Shown here one piece after another: positions 8,364 through 17,604 of a stretch of DNA of 64,000 nucleotides. The notes under the pieces were generated by a model that saw nothing but the letters and a program-made list of their open reading frames with translations, was not told where the DNA came from and ran no database searches. This stretch comes from JAMXLO01 sp963776505. GTDB lineage: Bacteria > Pseudomonadota > Alphaproteobacteria > Acetobacterales > Acetobacteraceae. The stretch's first letter is position 1; each line of letters begins with the position of its first letter. Location of the stretch: contig CAVZNH010000018.1 of NCBI GenBank assembly GCA_963776505.1, positions 1-64,000 on the forward strand, written 5' to 3'. Made by a program: the position numbers and the translations under genes.

Positions 8364-8538
8364 GAGCAACCCCAGCGGTGCGCCGGCAGCGGTACGCTGT
8401 CAGCGAATTCCGTTGGGTCGGGGCAGCATGTCGTAGTCCCTCGCGAGACCACACTTCAGCCCCTCGCCAGACCACCACAAGTCTCCTGGGCCTGACCACT
8501 AGCGAGGTGATCATGTTGCAGGACGCTACTCGCTTGCG

Positions 8539-9902
8539 TCAAGCCGCGAACCGGATCGCCTTGTCCAGCCAGTGCAGCCGTTCCCGGAGTTCCGTCTCGT
8601 CCACGTAATCCAGCGTGACGTCGCCACTATCGCCGGCATGCCCCAGCAAGTCGCGAAGCGTCGCCATCGGGCAGCCGGCCGCATGCAACATGGTCGCGAA
8701 GGAATGCCTGAGCGAATGGAAGCTCCGTCTTTTGTCGTAACCCAACCGCGTTTTCAGCCGGCCAAATCGCTGCCCAATAACACTGCCCCTCGACCCCCAC
8801 TTGTTGTTCGCCGTCGAGCGGATCAGGTAGCCACCCGCGTCCTTCCGCGCTGCCAGCTTGGTCACGAGCGGGACAAACGCGGTCGGCACCGGCAGCGACC
8901 GCAGTCCGGCCTCGCTCTTCAGCCCCCCGTCGATGCAGAGCAGCCCGGCCCTTTGATGCACATCCGTGGCGCGCAGCCGGCAAATCTCTTCCAGCCGCCA
9001 CCCCATACCAACGCCGAGCTTGATCGCGTAGCTCAACTCGAAGTCGCCGTACTCCTCCGCCGTCTGCCAGAGTCGCGGCACCTCGCTTAGTGGGAAGCCC
9101 ATCTTGGCCGCCATCGCGCGCTCGACCTTGGTCTGTCGGGACTTGATCTTACGACCCGCGAACGGGTTCCGTTCGCCATCCACGAGTTCATGGCTCCCCA
9201 TCCATTGCCAGTAGGTGGACAGCGCCAGCCGCCGGAAGCGCACCGTCGCAGGGGACTTGCCCGCGCTCAGCAGATCATCGAACCACGCTTGGACATGGGC
9301 GCCGCTCAACCGTTCCAGCGGCTGGCCGACCGCTTCATCAAACTCTTTGAGGATGACGAGCCAGCGATCCGAAGTCGCGCTCTTTCGCAACGTGGCGTGC
9401 CACCGCGCCGCATACGTCTGGAACGGGTGTGAGCGTCGCCAGAGCCGGCGATCTGCTGCATGGCATTGATGGCCCTGGTCGCCTTCGGCGCCGTGTGGAG
9501 CGCCGCCAGCACGTCGCCACGGGCATCGGCGAGCGCCTTGTGTTGCGCCAGTGCGCTCATGCCGCCGACCTCGCGGAGCACGAAGTCTACGACATCGGCG
9601 ACCAGTCGCGCGCTGGCATCGTCCAATGGGTCATGCAGCTTGCGATATTTCACCGCGAGCTTGTCGATTTCATCCCGCAAGGGATCGTGCAGCCCTTGGC
9701 GAACCGCTTTGATGCGGTTCTTCCACTCGACGACCAAGGGCAAGACCGCCGCTGCGGCGCCGATCGGATCGGATGCCGGCACGTGCAGCGGCACCATGAA
9801 CTGGTTCTGGTTGAACGCATGGCGGGCGTCGCCGGGAATGGTTAGGTGGCCGTAGAACCACTGACCCTTGATGATGCAGTATCGCGGCGCGCGCCGGGGC
9901 AT
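8539..9902 (-). pseudogene. tyrosine recombinase/integrase with one frameshift
   Basis: The gene starts at ATG 9902 (MPRRAPRYCIIKGQWFYG) and reads to near 9425, then continues one frame over (PFQTYAARWHATLRKS) to a stop at 8539. One missing base in the run of C at about 9428 explains the break. The restored protein is about 454 residues: an N-terminal region, a core-binding domain (around VQAWFDDLLSAGKSP) and a catalytic domain with the Arg in GWRLEEICRL, the HSLRHSFATM box, LLGHAG and the nucleophile Tyr in TLDYVDE. All expected RHRHY residues appear to be present. It would have integrated the element that fills the left 10 kb. A nested palindrome lies 32-70 bases upstream of the start. Confidence 0.8.
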
Positions 9903-9933
9903 GGCGGATTTCCGGTTGCGCGGGAAGAATAGC

Positions 9934-9972
9934 GTGGTCAAATCGCTGGTCAATGACCAAGTATCTGACCAC
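9934..9972. promoter_or_regulatory. nested dyad of four GGTCA half-sites upstream of the integrase
   Basis: GTGGTCA (9934-9940) and TGACCAC (9966-9972) flank GGTCAATGACC (9948-9958). Both pairs share the same centre, 9953, with 7-base spacers on each side. This gives four half-sites, two per strand, 12 bases apart on each arm. The location is just upstream of the integrase start, which fits an operator for a dimer-of-dimers regulator or the arm region of an attachment site. The symmetry is seen directly; the role is inferred. Confidence 0.55.
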
Positions 9973-10065
9973 GCCAAGCTACTGAAAGGATTGAAGTATA
10001 TGAGTGAAAGTTCGAGTGGAGGAAATCTGGCTGATTTCGTGCGTCCAATCCTGAACGGGTGACAC

Positions 10066-12183
10066 ATGTCGTTGCTTGCGGGCTTTCGCGTTGTGCAGAT
10101 AGGCCAGGGTTTGGCCGCCGCCGTTTGCGGACGGTTGCTTGCCGATGTCGGCGCGGATGTCGTCTGCATCGATGCCGATAGCGCGACACCGCTGGCGGCG
10201 TATCTCAATGACGGCAAGCCGGTAGTATTGCGCGATGCGCTGGCGACGGCCGATCTGATCGTCTGCGAGGGCAGTCCAGCCGAGTTGCGCGCGCAGCAGT
10301 GCGATGCCGATGCATTGCGCGTACTGAATGATACGGCTGCGTTGGTTTTCATCTCGCCATTCGGCCAGAGCGGGCCGAAGGCGAACGACCCGGCAAGCGA
10401 TCTCACGCTGATGTATTCCAGCGGCGTCGCGCGGCTGCTGACCGGGCAGGTGGACGATCTGTCAGAGGCGCCGATCCGTCCGGTGGGCGAGCAATCGGCC
10501 TTCATCGGCGGGCTGGCCGCGGCGTGTGCGGGCATGTTTGCCGCGCAACCGCACATGTCCGGCGCGGTCATCGATGTGTCGATTGAAGAAGCACTGGCGA
10601 CGATGGCTATGGGCGAGCTGACCAGCGCAGGGCGACACGGCAGGAGTCGTTCACGCAAGCGCTTGACCGACGGCAATGGCGCCACGGTCTGCATTCTGCC
10701 GGCGCGCGACGGGTACGCTGCGATCTCGCCACGAGAGGACCGCCAGTGGGCGTCGTGGCTCGTCGCGATGGGGTCGCCGGATTGGGGAAATGATCCACGC
10801 TTCGCCACCAAGCCTGACCGTGTGGCCAACTGGGATGCACTGCATGCGCTGATGTCGGCGTGGAGCCGTCAACACGATAAGCAATGGATCGCCGATACGG
10901 CGCAGGCCGCACGCGTGCCAAGTTTTCCACTGCGCGAACTGGCGGAGCAGCTTGAGTCGCCGCAGCTTGTACATCGTGGATTCTGGCGCGTGGCCGAATC
11001 CGATGGACGAACAGCCAAGGCGCCAGGTCCTCCGTTCGGGCTATCCATCGCGCGCCGGGGAAGTGTAGCGGAGCAACCGCGCGGTCCGTTGCCGCTGTCC
11101 GGCGTGCGCGTGCTCGACTTCAGTTGGGTGATCGCAGGCCCCACGACGACGCGGTATCTCGCGGCGATGGGTGCCGATGTGATCAAGGTCGAGGCACCTG
11201 GCCGAGGCGATCCGGGCCGTGATTCCGGGCTGCACACCGTGCTCGGGCAGGGAAAGCGCGGCATCGTGCTCGATCTGAAGCAGCCGGCGGCGGTCGGTCT
11301 TGCGCGGTCGCTCGCGGAGCGGTGCGACGTGCTGGTGGAGAATTTCGCGACCGGCGTGATGGACCGGCTGGGGCTAGGCGCTGCGGCGCTGCAGCAGCGG
11401 AACCCAGAGCTGATCTATGTTTCGGCGTCGGGTCTTGGGCGCACCGGACCGGAATCGCACGCGGTCGCCTACGGCACGCTGCTGCAATGCTACGCCGGCT
11501 TTGCCGGGCTGAACCGGCATCCCGACGTTCCGCCACGCGTAGGGTTCGCCTGGCTCGATCCGATGTGCGGATTGATGCTTGCGTTCATCGTCGCGGCGGC
11601 GCTGTGGCAGCGCCGCACGCAAGGCGGTGTGGCGCGGGTCGATTTTTCAATGATCGAGGCGATGCTGTGGACGTTGGCGGAACCGCTGCTCGAGACGCAA
11701 CGCGGTGCGGCGCCGGTACCGCAAGGCGATCGGTCCGATCGGCACAGGCTGCACGGCGCATTTCGCTGTGCGGGCGACGACGAATGGATCGCGCTCGCAG
11801 TCGGCAACGATGCGGAATGGCGAGCTCTGTGCGGCGTCGTGCCGGACCCTGTGCAACGAGAGGCGGTTGCCGAGTGGCTGCGAACCCAGTCCGCGGCGAG
11901 CGCAGCGGACCGCCTGGCGCGCGTCGGTATTGCAGCCGCCGCGCTTGCCAGTTCCCTCGACCTTGTCGCCAGCGAGCATTTGCGCGCACGTGGGTTCTGG
12001 GATGCACGCGAGGGCGGCGTTCTGCCTGGCTTGCCGTGGCGCACGAGCTTCGGCCGACAGGCCGGTGTCGCTCCAGGGCTCGGTGCCGACACCGACGCGG
12101 TGCTGCGCGACGTACTCGATCTGTCGCGCGACGAGATCGGCGCCCTGCACAGGTCCGGCGCACTGTCATTGCGAGGAACGTGA
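10066..12183 (+). CDS. tandem-domain family III CoA-transferase (CaiB/BaiF type)
   Basis: The 705-residue protein contains two copies of the CoA-transferase family III fold. The first runs from about residue 3 (FRVVQIGQGLAAAVCGRLLADVGADV) to 330. The second begins near 345 with GVRVLDFSWVIAGPTTTRYL and includes the family-typical KVEAPGRGDPGRD and LVENFATGVMDRLG. Family members move CoA between carboxylic acids through a catalytic Asp. A single gene with two domains is a known variant. The last residues (ALSLRGT) and the stop codon come from a palindromic intergenic repeat at 12164-12245, so the original C-terminus may have been slightly different. It is the first intact gene to the right of the mobile region. 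Confidence 0.85.
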   Translation: MSLLAGFRVVQIGQGLAAAVCGRLLADVGADVVCIDADSATPLAAYLNDGKPVVLRDALATADLIVCEGSPAELRAQQCDADALRVLNDTAALVFISPFGQSGPKANDPASDLTLMYSSGVARLLTGQVDDLSEAPIRPVGEQSAFIGGLAAACAGMFAAQPHMSGAVIDVSIEEALATMAMGELTSAGRHGRSRSRKRLTDGNGATVCILPARDGYAAISPREDRQWASWLVAMGSPDWGNDPRFATKPDRVANWDALHALMSAWSRQHDKQWIADTAQAARVPSFPLRELAEQLESPQLVHRGFWRVAESDGRTAKAPGPPFGLSIARRGSVAEQPRGPLPLSGVRVLDFSWVIAGPTTTRYLAAMGADVIKVEAPGRGDPGRDSGLHTVLGQGKRGIVLDLKQPAAVGLARSLAERCDVLVENFATGVMDRLGLGAAALQQRNPELIYVSASGLGRTGPESHAVAYGTLLQCYAGFAGLNRHPDVPPRVGFAWLDPMCGLMLAFIVAAALWQRRTQGGVARVDFSMIEAMLWTLAEPLLETQRGAAPVPQGDRSDRHRLHGAFRCAGDDEWIALAVGNDAEWRALCGVVPDPVQREAVAEWLRTQSAASAADRLARVGIAAAALASSLDLVASEHLRARGFWDAREGGVLPGLPWRTSFGRQAGVAPGLGADTDAVLRDVLDLSRDEIGALHRSGALSLRGT

Positions 12184-12245
12184 CCAAGCAATCCATCACG
12201 CCGATGATGGGGATTGCTTCGTCGCTCACGCTTCTCGCAATGACA
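12164..12245. repeat. palindromic intergenic repeat, full copy
   Basis: TGTCATTGCGAG (12164-12175) and CTCGCAATGACA (12234-12245) form perfect 12-base arms, with inner arms GCAATCC (12188-12194) and GGATTGC (12211-12217). Related sequence occurs at 21249-21279 and 37479-37610. The repeat lies between two convergent genes and supplies the stop codon of both. Confidence 0.85.
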
Positions 12246-13447
12246 GGGCGGCGACAGGCTGCCGTTCAGGCGGTCGGAATGTGAACGCGATGGCCACCGC
12301 ACCGAGCCCAATTCCGAACGAGCCGATATACATCCAGAAGTAGCTGCCGAATGTGTCGAACAGCCAGCCGCCGGCCCACGGGCCGATCGCCATGCCGAGG
12401 GTCGACACCATCGCCACGGTGCCGAACGCGGTGCCCATGATCCTGGCGCCGAAATACTCACGCACAAGGATCGCGTAGAGCGGCATCACGCCACCGAACG
12501 AGAGGCCAAACAACGCCGCCAGCGCGTAGAATCCGACAGTGCCCTTGGTGACCACGTAGAGGCTCACGGCAAGTGCCTGAATGGCGAGACCGGCGACCAG
12601 CGTCTGCTTGGCACCGACACGATCCGCGATCAGGCCGCACACGATGCGTCCGCTCAACGACGCGAGGCCGGTGATGCCGAACACCGTGGCCGCCGTCATT
12701 GACGATATGCCGCAGTCGATCGCGTAGCTCACCATGTGGAAGATCGGGCCCGAATGCGCCGCGCAGCATGCGAAGTGGGTGAGCGCGATCGCGGCGAACT
12801 GCGGCGTGCGCAGCACCTGCGCCATGGTGTAGTCGTGTCCGTCGACTCCAGCCGCTGCCCCCCTGCCACCGGCGTGAGCCTGGGCCGGCGGGCGGCGCAC
12901 GAACAGCGAGGCGGGGATGACGACGGCCAGGGCGATGCTGCCAATCGTCAGCATCGCGGCGCGCCAGTCATAGTTGGTGATGATCCACCGTGACAGTGGT
13001 GCGATCAGCAATGAACCAAGACCCATGCCGGACGAGACAAGCGCCACAGCAAGGCTGCGATTGCGCCGTGAACCAGCGGGTGATCGTCGCGATCAACGGT
13101 GCATAGAAGCTGCCCGCGGCCAGCCCCACCAAAATTCCGAACAAAAGCTGGAACTGCCATAGTTCGGCAGCATGGCTCGCGGAGATGAGCCCGACGCCAA
13201 GCAGGACGCCGCCCGCCAGCACGACAGCACGCGTGCCGAACCGGTCGGACAGCGATCCCCAGAGGAACGATCCGAACCCCATGGCCAGAAAGTTGAGCAC
13301 GGCGGTGAACGAGATGCCGGCGCGCGACCAGCCCATGTCTTGTGACATCGGCTGAAGGTAGACGCCGAGTGACATCATCGAGCCGATGCCGATGCAGGTC
13401 ACCACCATGCCGACGCCAACGATGACCCAGCCATAGAAGAGTTTCAT
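12226..13447 (-). pseudogene. major facilitator superfamily transporter, frameshifted
   Basis: From ATG 13447 (MKLFYGWVIVGVGMVV) the frame encodes the first transmembrane helices and the family loop GSLSDRFGTRAVVLAGG, up to ITRWFTAQ. One extra base near 13058 then shifts the frame. Reading one frame over gives RSLAVALVSSGMGLGSLL and six further helices to a stop at 12226. The restored length is about 406 residues with 12 predicted helices, normal for MFS carriers. The substrate is unknown. The gene follows DUF899, SRPBCC and ArsR genes on the same strand and probably shares their promoter. The C-terminal LSLREA is contributed by the palindromic repeat. Confidence 0.8.
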
Positions 13448-13462
13448 ATCCGATCCAGTCGA

Positions 13463-14188
13463 TCAGTGGCAGCAAGACCCGGTGTCGTCGTCGTAGCGAT
13501 CGTGATGGCGCACCCAGTCTGTGAGGTTGCCATTGACGGTTTCGTCGCGTCCCTTTGGTGTAATGTCAAGGAAGGCGTAGCTGCCGAGGAACATCTCGCC
13601 GCCGCGCGCAAAAGACGAATAGGTGTGGAAGATCTGGCCAAACTCGTCCCGGTAGAATACGCTGCGGCCCGACATTTCGTCGATCACCTGGGCGCCATCC
13701 CGATAGTTGTAGTACGCCTTGCCGTCGGCGATCTCCTCCGGTGTGAACGACACGTGGAAGTCGAAGTTGAAGTCGTTGCCGTACGACGATACCCACTTGA
13801 TCGGCCAGCCCATACGCTGCCTGAACGCTTCGATCTTTGCCAACGGCGCACGCGAGACTGCGGCATAGGACACGTCGTGGTGGCGGAGATGCATCAGCGC
13901 TCCCTGGACCTGGTCCACTTCGAACGAGCAGCCGACGCAGCCTTCGGTCCAGTCGGGGCCGAACATGAAGTGCTTGATGACAAGCTGGCTGCGTCCATCG
14001 AACAGATCGGCGAGTGTCACCTTGCCGTCGGGGCCGTCGAACACGTAGTTCTTTTCCACCTTGACCCAAGGGAGCGCGCGACGTTCGGCGCTCAACTGAT
14101 CGCGCAGGCGGGTGAATTCCTTTTCCTTGCGCAGGAGTTCCTTGCGCGCTGCAAGCCATTCGTCGCGTGTGACGATTTGATGTTGCAT
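13463..14188 (-). CDS. DUF899 family thioredoxin-fold protein
   Basis: The 241-residue product opens with the family's MQHQIVTRDEWLAARKELL, has LPWVKVEKNYVFDGPDGKV near residue 40 and a WTEGCVGCSF segment near residue 80 with a CxxC pair, and ends with a His-rich tail. DUF899 proteins are thioredoxin-like and usually occur with SRPBCC proteins, as here; their substrate is not established. AGGAGG sits 8 bases before ATG 14188, and the SRPBCC gene ends 4 bases upstream, which indicates an operon. Confidence 0.85.
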   Translation of the reverse strand: MQHQIVTRDEWLAARKELLRKEKEFTRLRDQLSAERRALPWVKVEKNYVFDGPDGKVTLADLFDGRSQLVIKHFMFGPDWTEGCVGCSFEVDQVQGALMHLRHHDVSYAAVSRAPLAKIEAFRQRMGWPIKWVSSYGNDFNFDFHVSFTPEEIADGKAYYNYRDGAQVIDEMSGRSVFYRDEFGQIFHTYSSFARGGEMFLGSYAFLDITPKGRDETVNGNLTDWVRHHDRYDDDTGSCCH

Positions 14189-14192
14189 TTCT

Positions 14193-14666
14193 CTATCCTC
14201 CTTGTGCCGCGGTAAGCATGTAGTTGGCGAAGCGTTCGAGGCAGCTCGTCCAACCTATGACATGGTCGTCGCGTCCCTCGGTTGTCTCGAACATCGCCTG
14301 GTGCAGCGTCAGCCTGGTCTTCGCGCCTTGCTCGGCGAAGGTGACCGTGGTCAGCAGTTCGTGGCCTGGATGACCGTCGGGATCCTCCCAGGCGAAGGTG
14401 AAAGCGATGCGCTCGGGCTCGACTATTTCGCGATAGACGCCGCGTTTCCAGTGCTCGGTGCCTTGCGGCGATCGCATGCCGAAGCGGTAGGTGCCGCCGA
14501 CGCGGATGTCCATCTCGCAGTGGATAGTGGTGAAGCCTTGCGGTCCCCACCAGCGCGCGATGTGCTCCGGCTGCGTCCAGGCTCTGAACACCAGCCGGCG
14601 CGGCGCATCGATGACGCGCGTGACGACCAGTTCGCGATCCGCTGTGGCGCTAATGCTTCCGGCCAC
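14193..14666 (-). CDS. SRPBCC/AHSA1-type lipid- or ligand-binding protein
   Basis: The product is 157 residues from GTG 14666, which is preceded by AAGGAGAAG and overlaps the end of the ArsR gene by 17 bases. It shows the AHSA1 pattern: LVVTRVIDAPRRLVFRAWT, then HIARWWGPQGFTT, then VGGTYRFGM and a C-terminal helix with GWTSCLERFANYM. These proteins form a helix-grip cavity for hydrophobic ligands. The pairing of an ArsR regulator with an AHSA1 protein is common in bacteria and suggests that the regulator controls this cassette. The ligand is unknown. Confidence 0.85.
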   Translation of the reverse strand: MAGSISATADRELVVTRVIDAPRRLVFRAWTQPEHIARWWGPQGFTTIHCEMDIRVGGTYRFGMRSPQGTEHWKRGVYREIVEPERIAFTFAWEDPDGHPGHELLTTVTFAEQGAKTRLTLHQAMFETTEGRDDHVIGWTSCLERFANYMLTAAQGG

Positions 14667-15000
14667 GTCGCTTCTCCTTGCCTTGCAGTTCCTTGAGGTA
14701 GCCTTCCAGGCGATCGAGGCTCTGCTCCCAGAAGATACGATAACGTTCGAGCCAGTCAGAGGCACCCTTCAACGGACGCGCCTCCAACCTGCACGGCCGC
14801 CATTGCGCGTCGCGACTGCGCACGATCAGGCCGGCGTGCTCCAGCACTTTCAGATGCTTGGAGATCGCGGGGAGGCTCATCTCGAACGGCTGGGCCAATT
14901 CGGTGACCGAGGCCTCTCCTGAGATGAGCCGCGCCAGGATCGCCCGGCGCGTCGGGTCCGCGAGAGCGGAGAAGGTTCGGCTGAGATGGTCGATGGCCAT
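14650..15000 (-). CDS. ArsR-family winged-helix transcriptional regulator
   Basis: The 116-residue protein has the typical opening LSRTFSALADPTRRAILARL, the recognition helix MSLPAISKHLKVLEHAGLI, and a C-terminal helical part (WLERYRIFWEQSLDRLEGYL) found in the SdpR/AHSA1-linked branch rather than in metal sensors. The metal-binding CVCDLC motif is absent, so arsenic sensing is unlikely. It heads the SRPBCC, DUF899 and MFS genes. The dyad at 15008-15019, 8 bases upstream of the start, is a good candidate for its own operator. Confidence 0.85.
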   Translation of the reverse strand: MAIDHLSRTFSALADPTRRAILARLISGEASVTELAQPFEMSLPAISKHLKVLEHAGLIVRSRDAQWRPCRLEARPLKGASDWLERYRIFWEQSLDRLEGYLKELQGKEKRRGRKH

Positions 15001-15007
15001 AGTTGTA

Positions 15008-15019
15008 AACCAAATGGTT
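15008..15019. promoter_or_regulatory. candidate ArsR operator
   Basis: AACCAAATGGTT has arms AACCA and TGGTT separated by AA. It lies 8 bases upstream of the ATG of the ArsR gene, in an unusually AT-rich stretch for this genome. Short dyads of this kind near the start are typical autorepressor sites for small winged-helix dimers. The assignment is by position and symmetry only. Confidence 0.4.
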
Positions 15020-15207
15020 AGATAACTTGTCGGTTAATAAGTGGCTCTAGGCAGCCTTGTCAAGCGTCTTGAATTGTCGATGCGGCGCAGCAAAACGTTG
15101 CGCAGCGGGCCGCCCTCTGAGCATAGTGCACCCCCGTCCGCTTCGCTTGATGTCCATTTCGTGCCCACGAAACTCGCGTCAGCGTCAGCACCAAGGATTC
15201 CGAGATT

Positions 15208-17583
15208 ATGAACAGCGACGACAAGAAGCATCGCTCCCACCTCCCGATGCCGAACACGACGCGGCGCGGCCTGATTACCTATGATGCAAAGGATCCGGAG
15301 ACGAAGTTCCCGCCGATCGAGCAGTTACGTCCCCCCAAGGGCGCGCCTAATGTCCTGCTCATTCTGATGGACGATGCAGGGTTTGGCTCCGCGAGCGCAT
15401 TCGGCGGCCCCTGCCAGACACCGAACGCGGAGAAGCTGGCGGCGAACGGTCTGAAGTACAATCGCTTCCACACCACCGCTCTCTGCTCGCCGACCCGTCA
15501 GGCGCTGCTGACGGGGCGCAACCATCATTCCGCCGGCATGGGCGGCATTACCGAGATCGCCAGCGGCTCGCCGGGTTACAGTTCTGTGCTGCCGAACACC
15601 ATGTCGCCGCTGGCACGGACGCTGAAGCTCAACGGTTATTCGACCGCGCAGTTCGGCAAGTGCCATGAAGTGCCGGTGTGGGAGACTAGCCCTGTCGGAC
15701 CGTTCGATGCCTGGCCGACGGGCGGCGGCGGCTTCGAGTATTTCTATGGCTTTATCGGTGGCGAGGCGAACCAGTGGTACCCGACGATCTACGAAGGGAC
15801 CACGCCGGTCGAACCAAAGAAGACTCCAGAAGAGGGCTACCACTTCATGGAGGACATGACAGACAAGGCCATGGCCTGGATCTCACAGCAGAAGGCGCTG
15901 GCTGCCGACAAGCCTTTCTTCGTTTACTTTGCACCAGGCGCCACGCATGCCCCGCACCACGTGCCAAAGGAATGGGCCGACAAGTACAAGGGCAAGTTCG
16001 ACCAGGGCTGGGACAAGCTCCGTGAAGAGATCTTTGCGCGGCAAAAGGCTCTGGGTGTCATACCGCCGGAGTGTCAGCTCACGGCGCGCCACAAGGAAAT
16101 CCCGGCATGGGACCAGATGCCGGAGGCACTGAAACCAGTATTGCGTCGGCAAATGGAAGTTTACGCCGGCTTCATGGAGTATACCGACCATCATGTCGGT
16201 CGCCTGCTCGATGGCCTGAGCAAGCTGGGCATCCTCGACAACACGCTGGTCTACTACATCATTGGCGACAACGGCGCCTCGGCCGAGGGCACGCTACATG
16301 GCACGTTCAACGAGATGTTGAACTTCAACGGAATGTCCGCCATCGAGACACCGGAATTCCTCAACGCCCGGATCGACCAACTCGGCGGGCCGGAATCCTA
16401 TAACCACTACGCGGTGGGCTGGGCACACGCCATGGACACGCCCTACCAGTGGACCAAGCAGGTTGCCTCGCACTGGGGTGGGACGCGCAACGGAACCATC
16501 ATCCACTGGCCGAAAGGGATCACCACGCGGGGTGAGATGCGCTGGCAGTTCCACCACGTCATCGACGTTGCGCCGACAGTCCTCGAAGCGGCCGGCTTGC
16601 CTGAGCCGGTTTCGGTGAATGGCGTGGCGCAGCAGCCCATCGAGGGCGTCAGCATGCTTTACTCATTCAACGACGCCAAGGCCGCGGAACGGCACGAGAC
16701 GCAGTATTTCGAGATGTTCGGCAACCGCGGCATCTACCACAAGGGCTGGACCGCGGTGACGCGGCACAAGACGCCCTGGCTGCTCATCGGCGAGAAGACC
16801 CCGGCCTTCGACGACGACGTCTGGGAGCTTTACGACACGGAAAAGGACTGGAGCCAGAGCAACGACCTGTCGAAACAGATGCCGGAGAAGCTGCATGAAC
16901 TGCAGCGCCTGTGGCTTATCGAAGCGACGCGCTACAATGTGCTGCCGATGGACGACGACCTCGCGAGGCGCTTCGACCCGGACGTTGCTGGCCGGCCGGT
17001 ACTGATCAGGGGAAACACCCAGCTGCTGTTCCCTGGCATGGGCCGATTGTCCGAGAACTGCGTCCTCAATATAAAGAACAAATCCCACTCGGTGACCGCC
17101 GAAATCGAGGTGCCGGGGTCCGGCGCCGAGGGCGTGATCATCGCCCAGGGCGCGAACATCGGCGGCTGGAGCCTGTACGCCAAAGCCGGCAAGCTCAAAT
17201 ACTGTTACAACCTGGGTGGCGTGCAGCACTTCTACGCCGAGTCAGCGGACAGGCTGCCCGCCGGCGAGCACCAGGTACGCATGGAGTTCGCTTATGCCGG
17301 CGGCGGGCTGGGGAAGGGTGGCAAGGCGACGCTCTACGTTGACGGCAAGCAGGTTGGCGCAGGGGACATTCCAATGACGCTGGCGATGGTCTTCTCCGCT
17401 GATGACGGCTGTGACGTCGGAGAGGACGGCGGAGCCCCTGTCTCCCCGGACTACGGCCCACGTGGCAATGCCTTCAATGGTCGGATCAAGGGCGTGCAGA
17501 TCGCTATCGCCGACGCTGCCGAGAACTCGGATCACCTCGTCTCACCGGAGGAAGCCGTCCGCATCGCCATGGCGCGGCAGTAA
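15208..17583 (+). CDS. arylsulfatase-type sulfatase
   Basis: The 791-residue protein has the N-terminal metal-binding stretch NVLLILMDDAGFG (residues 49-61), the sulfatase signature CSPTRQALLTGR near residue 93 whose Cys would be converted to formylglycine, GKCHEVPVWETSPVGPFD, and IIGDNGASAEG near residue 353 with metal ligands. Residues 580-790 form a C-terminal beta-rich extension. It probably removes sulfate from organic esters. No N-terminal signal peptide is visible, so it is likely cytoplasmic. It is divergent from the ArsR operon and convergent with kup. An alternative start is the Met at 15247. Confidence 0.85.
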   Translation: MNSDDKKHRSHLPMPNTTRRGLITYDAKDPETKFPPIEQLRPPKGAPNVLLILMDDAGFGSASAFGGPCQTPNAEKLAANGLKYNRFHTTALCSPTRQALLTGRNHHSAGMGGITEIASGSPGYSSVLPNTMSPLARTLKLNGYSTAQFGKCHEVPVWETSPVGPFDAWPTGGGGFEYFYGFIGGEANQWYPTIYEGTTPVEPKKTPEEGYHFMEDMTDKAMAWISQQKALAADKPFFVYFAPGATHAPHHVPKEWADKYKGKFDQGWDKLREEIFARQKALGVIPPECQLTARHKEIPAWDQMPEALKPVLRRQMEVYAGFMEYTDHHVGRLLDGLSKLGILDNTLVYYIIGDNGASAEGTLHGTFNEMLNFNGMSAIETPEFLNARIDQLGGPESYNHYAVGWAHAMDTPYQWTKQVASHWGGTRNGTIIHWPKGITTRGEMRWQFHHVIDVAPTVLEAAGLPEPVSVNGVAQQPIEGVSMLYSFNDAKAAERHETQYFEMFGNRGIYHKGWTAVTRHKTPWLLIGEKTPAFDDDVWELYDTEKDWSQSNDLSKQMPEKLHELQRLWLIEATRYNVLPMDDDLARRFDPDVAGRPVLIRGNTQLLFPGMGRLSENCVLNIKNKSHSVTAEIEVPGSGAEGVIIAQGANIGGWSLYAKAGKLKYCYNLGGVQHFYAESADRLPAGEHQVRMEFAYAGGGLGKGGKATLYVDGKQVGAGDIPMTLAMVFSADDGCDVGEDGGAPVSPDYGPRGNAFNGRIKGVQIAIADAAENSDHLVSPEEAVRIAMARQ

Positions 17584-17604
17584 GAGAACACGCGGTTCCG
17601 CACT

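Noticed and set aside
9931..10829. Upstream part of a 507-residue minus-strand frame (9306-10829)
   Set aside because: It lies antisense to the well-supported CoA-transferase and has a low-complexity composition; only the part from 9902 downward belongs to the integrase.
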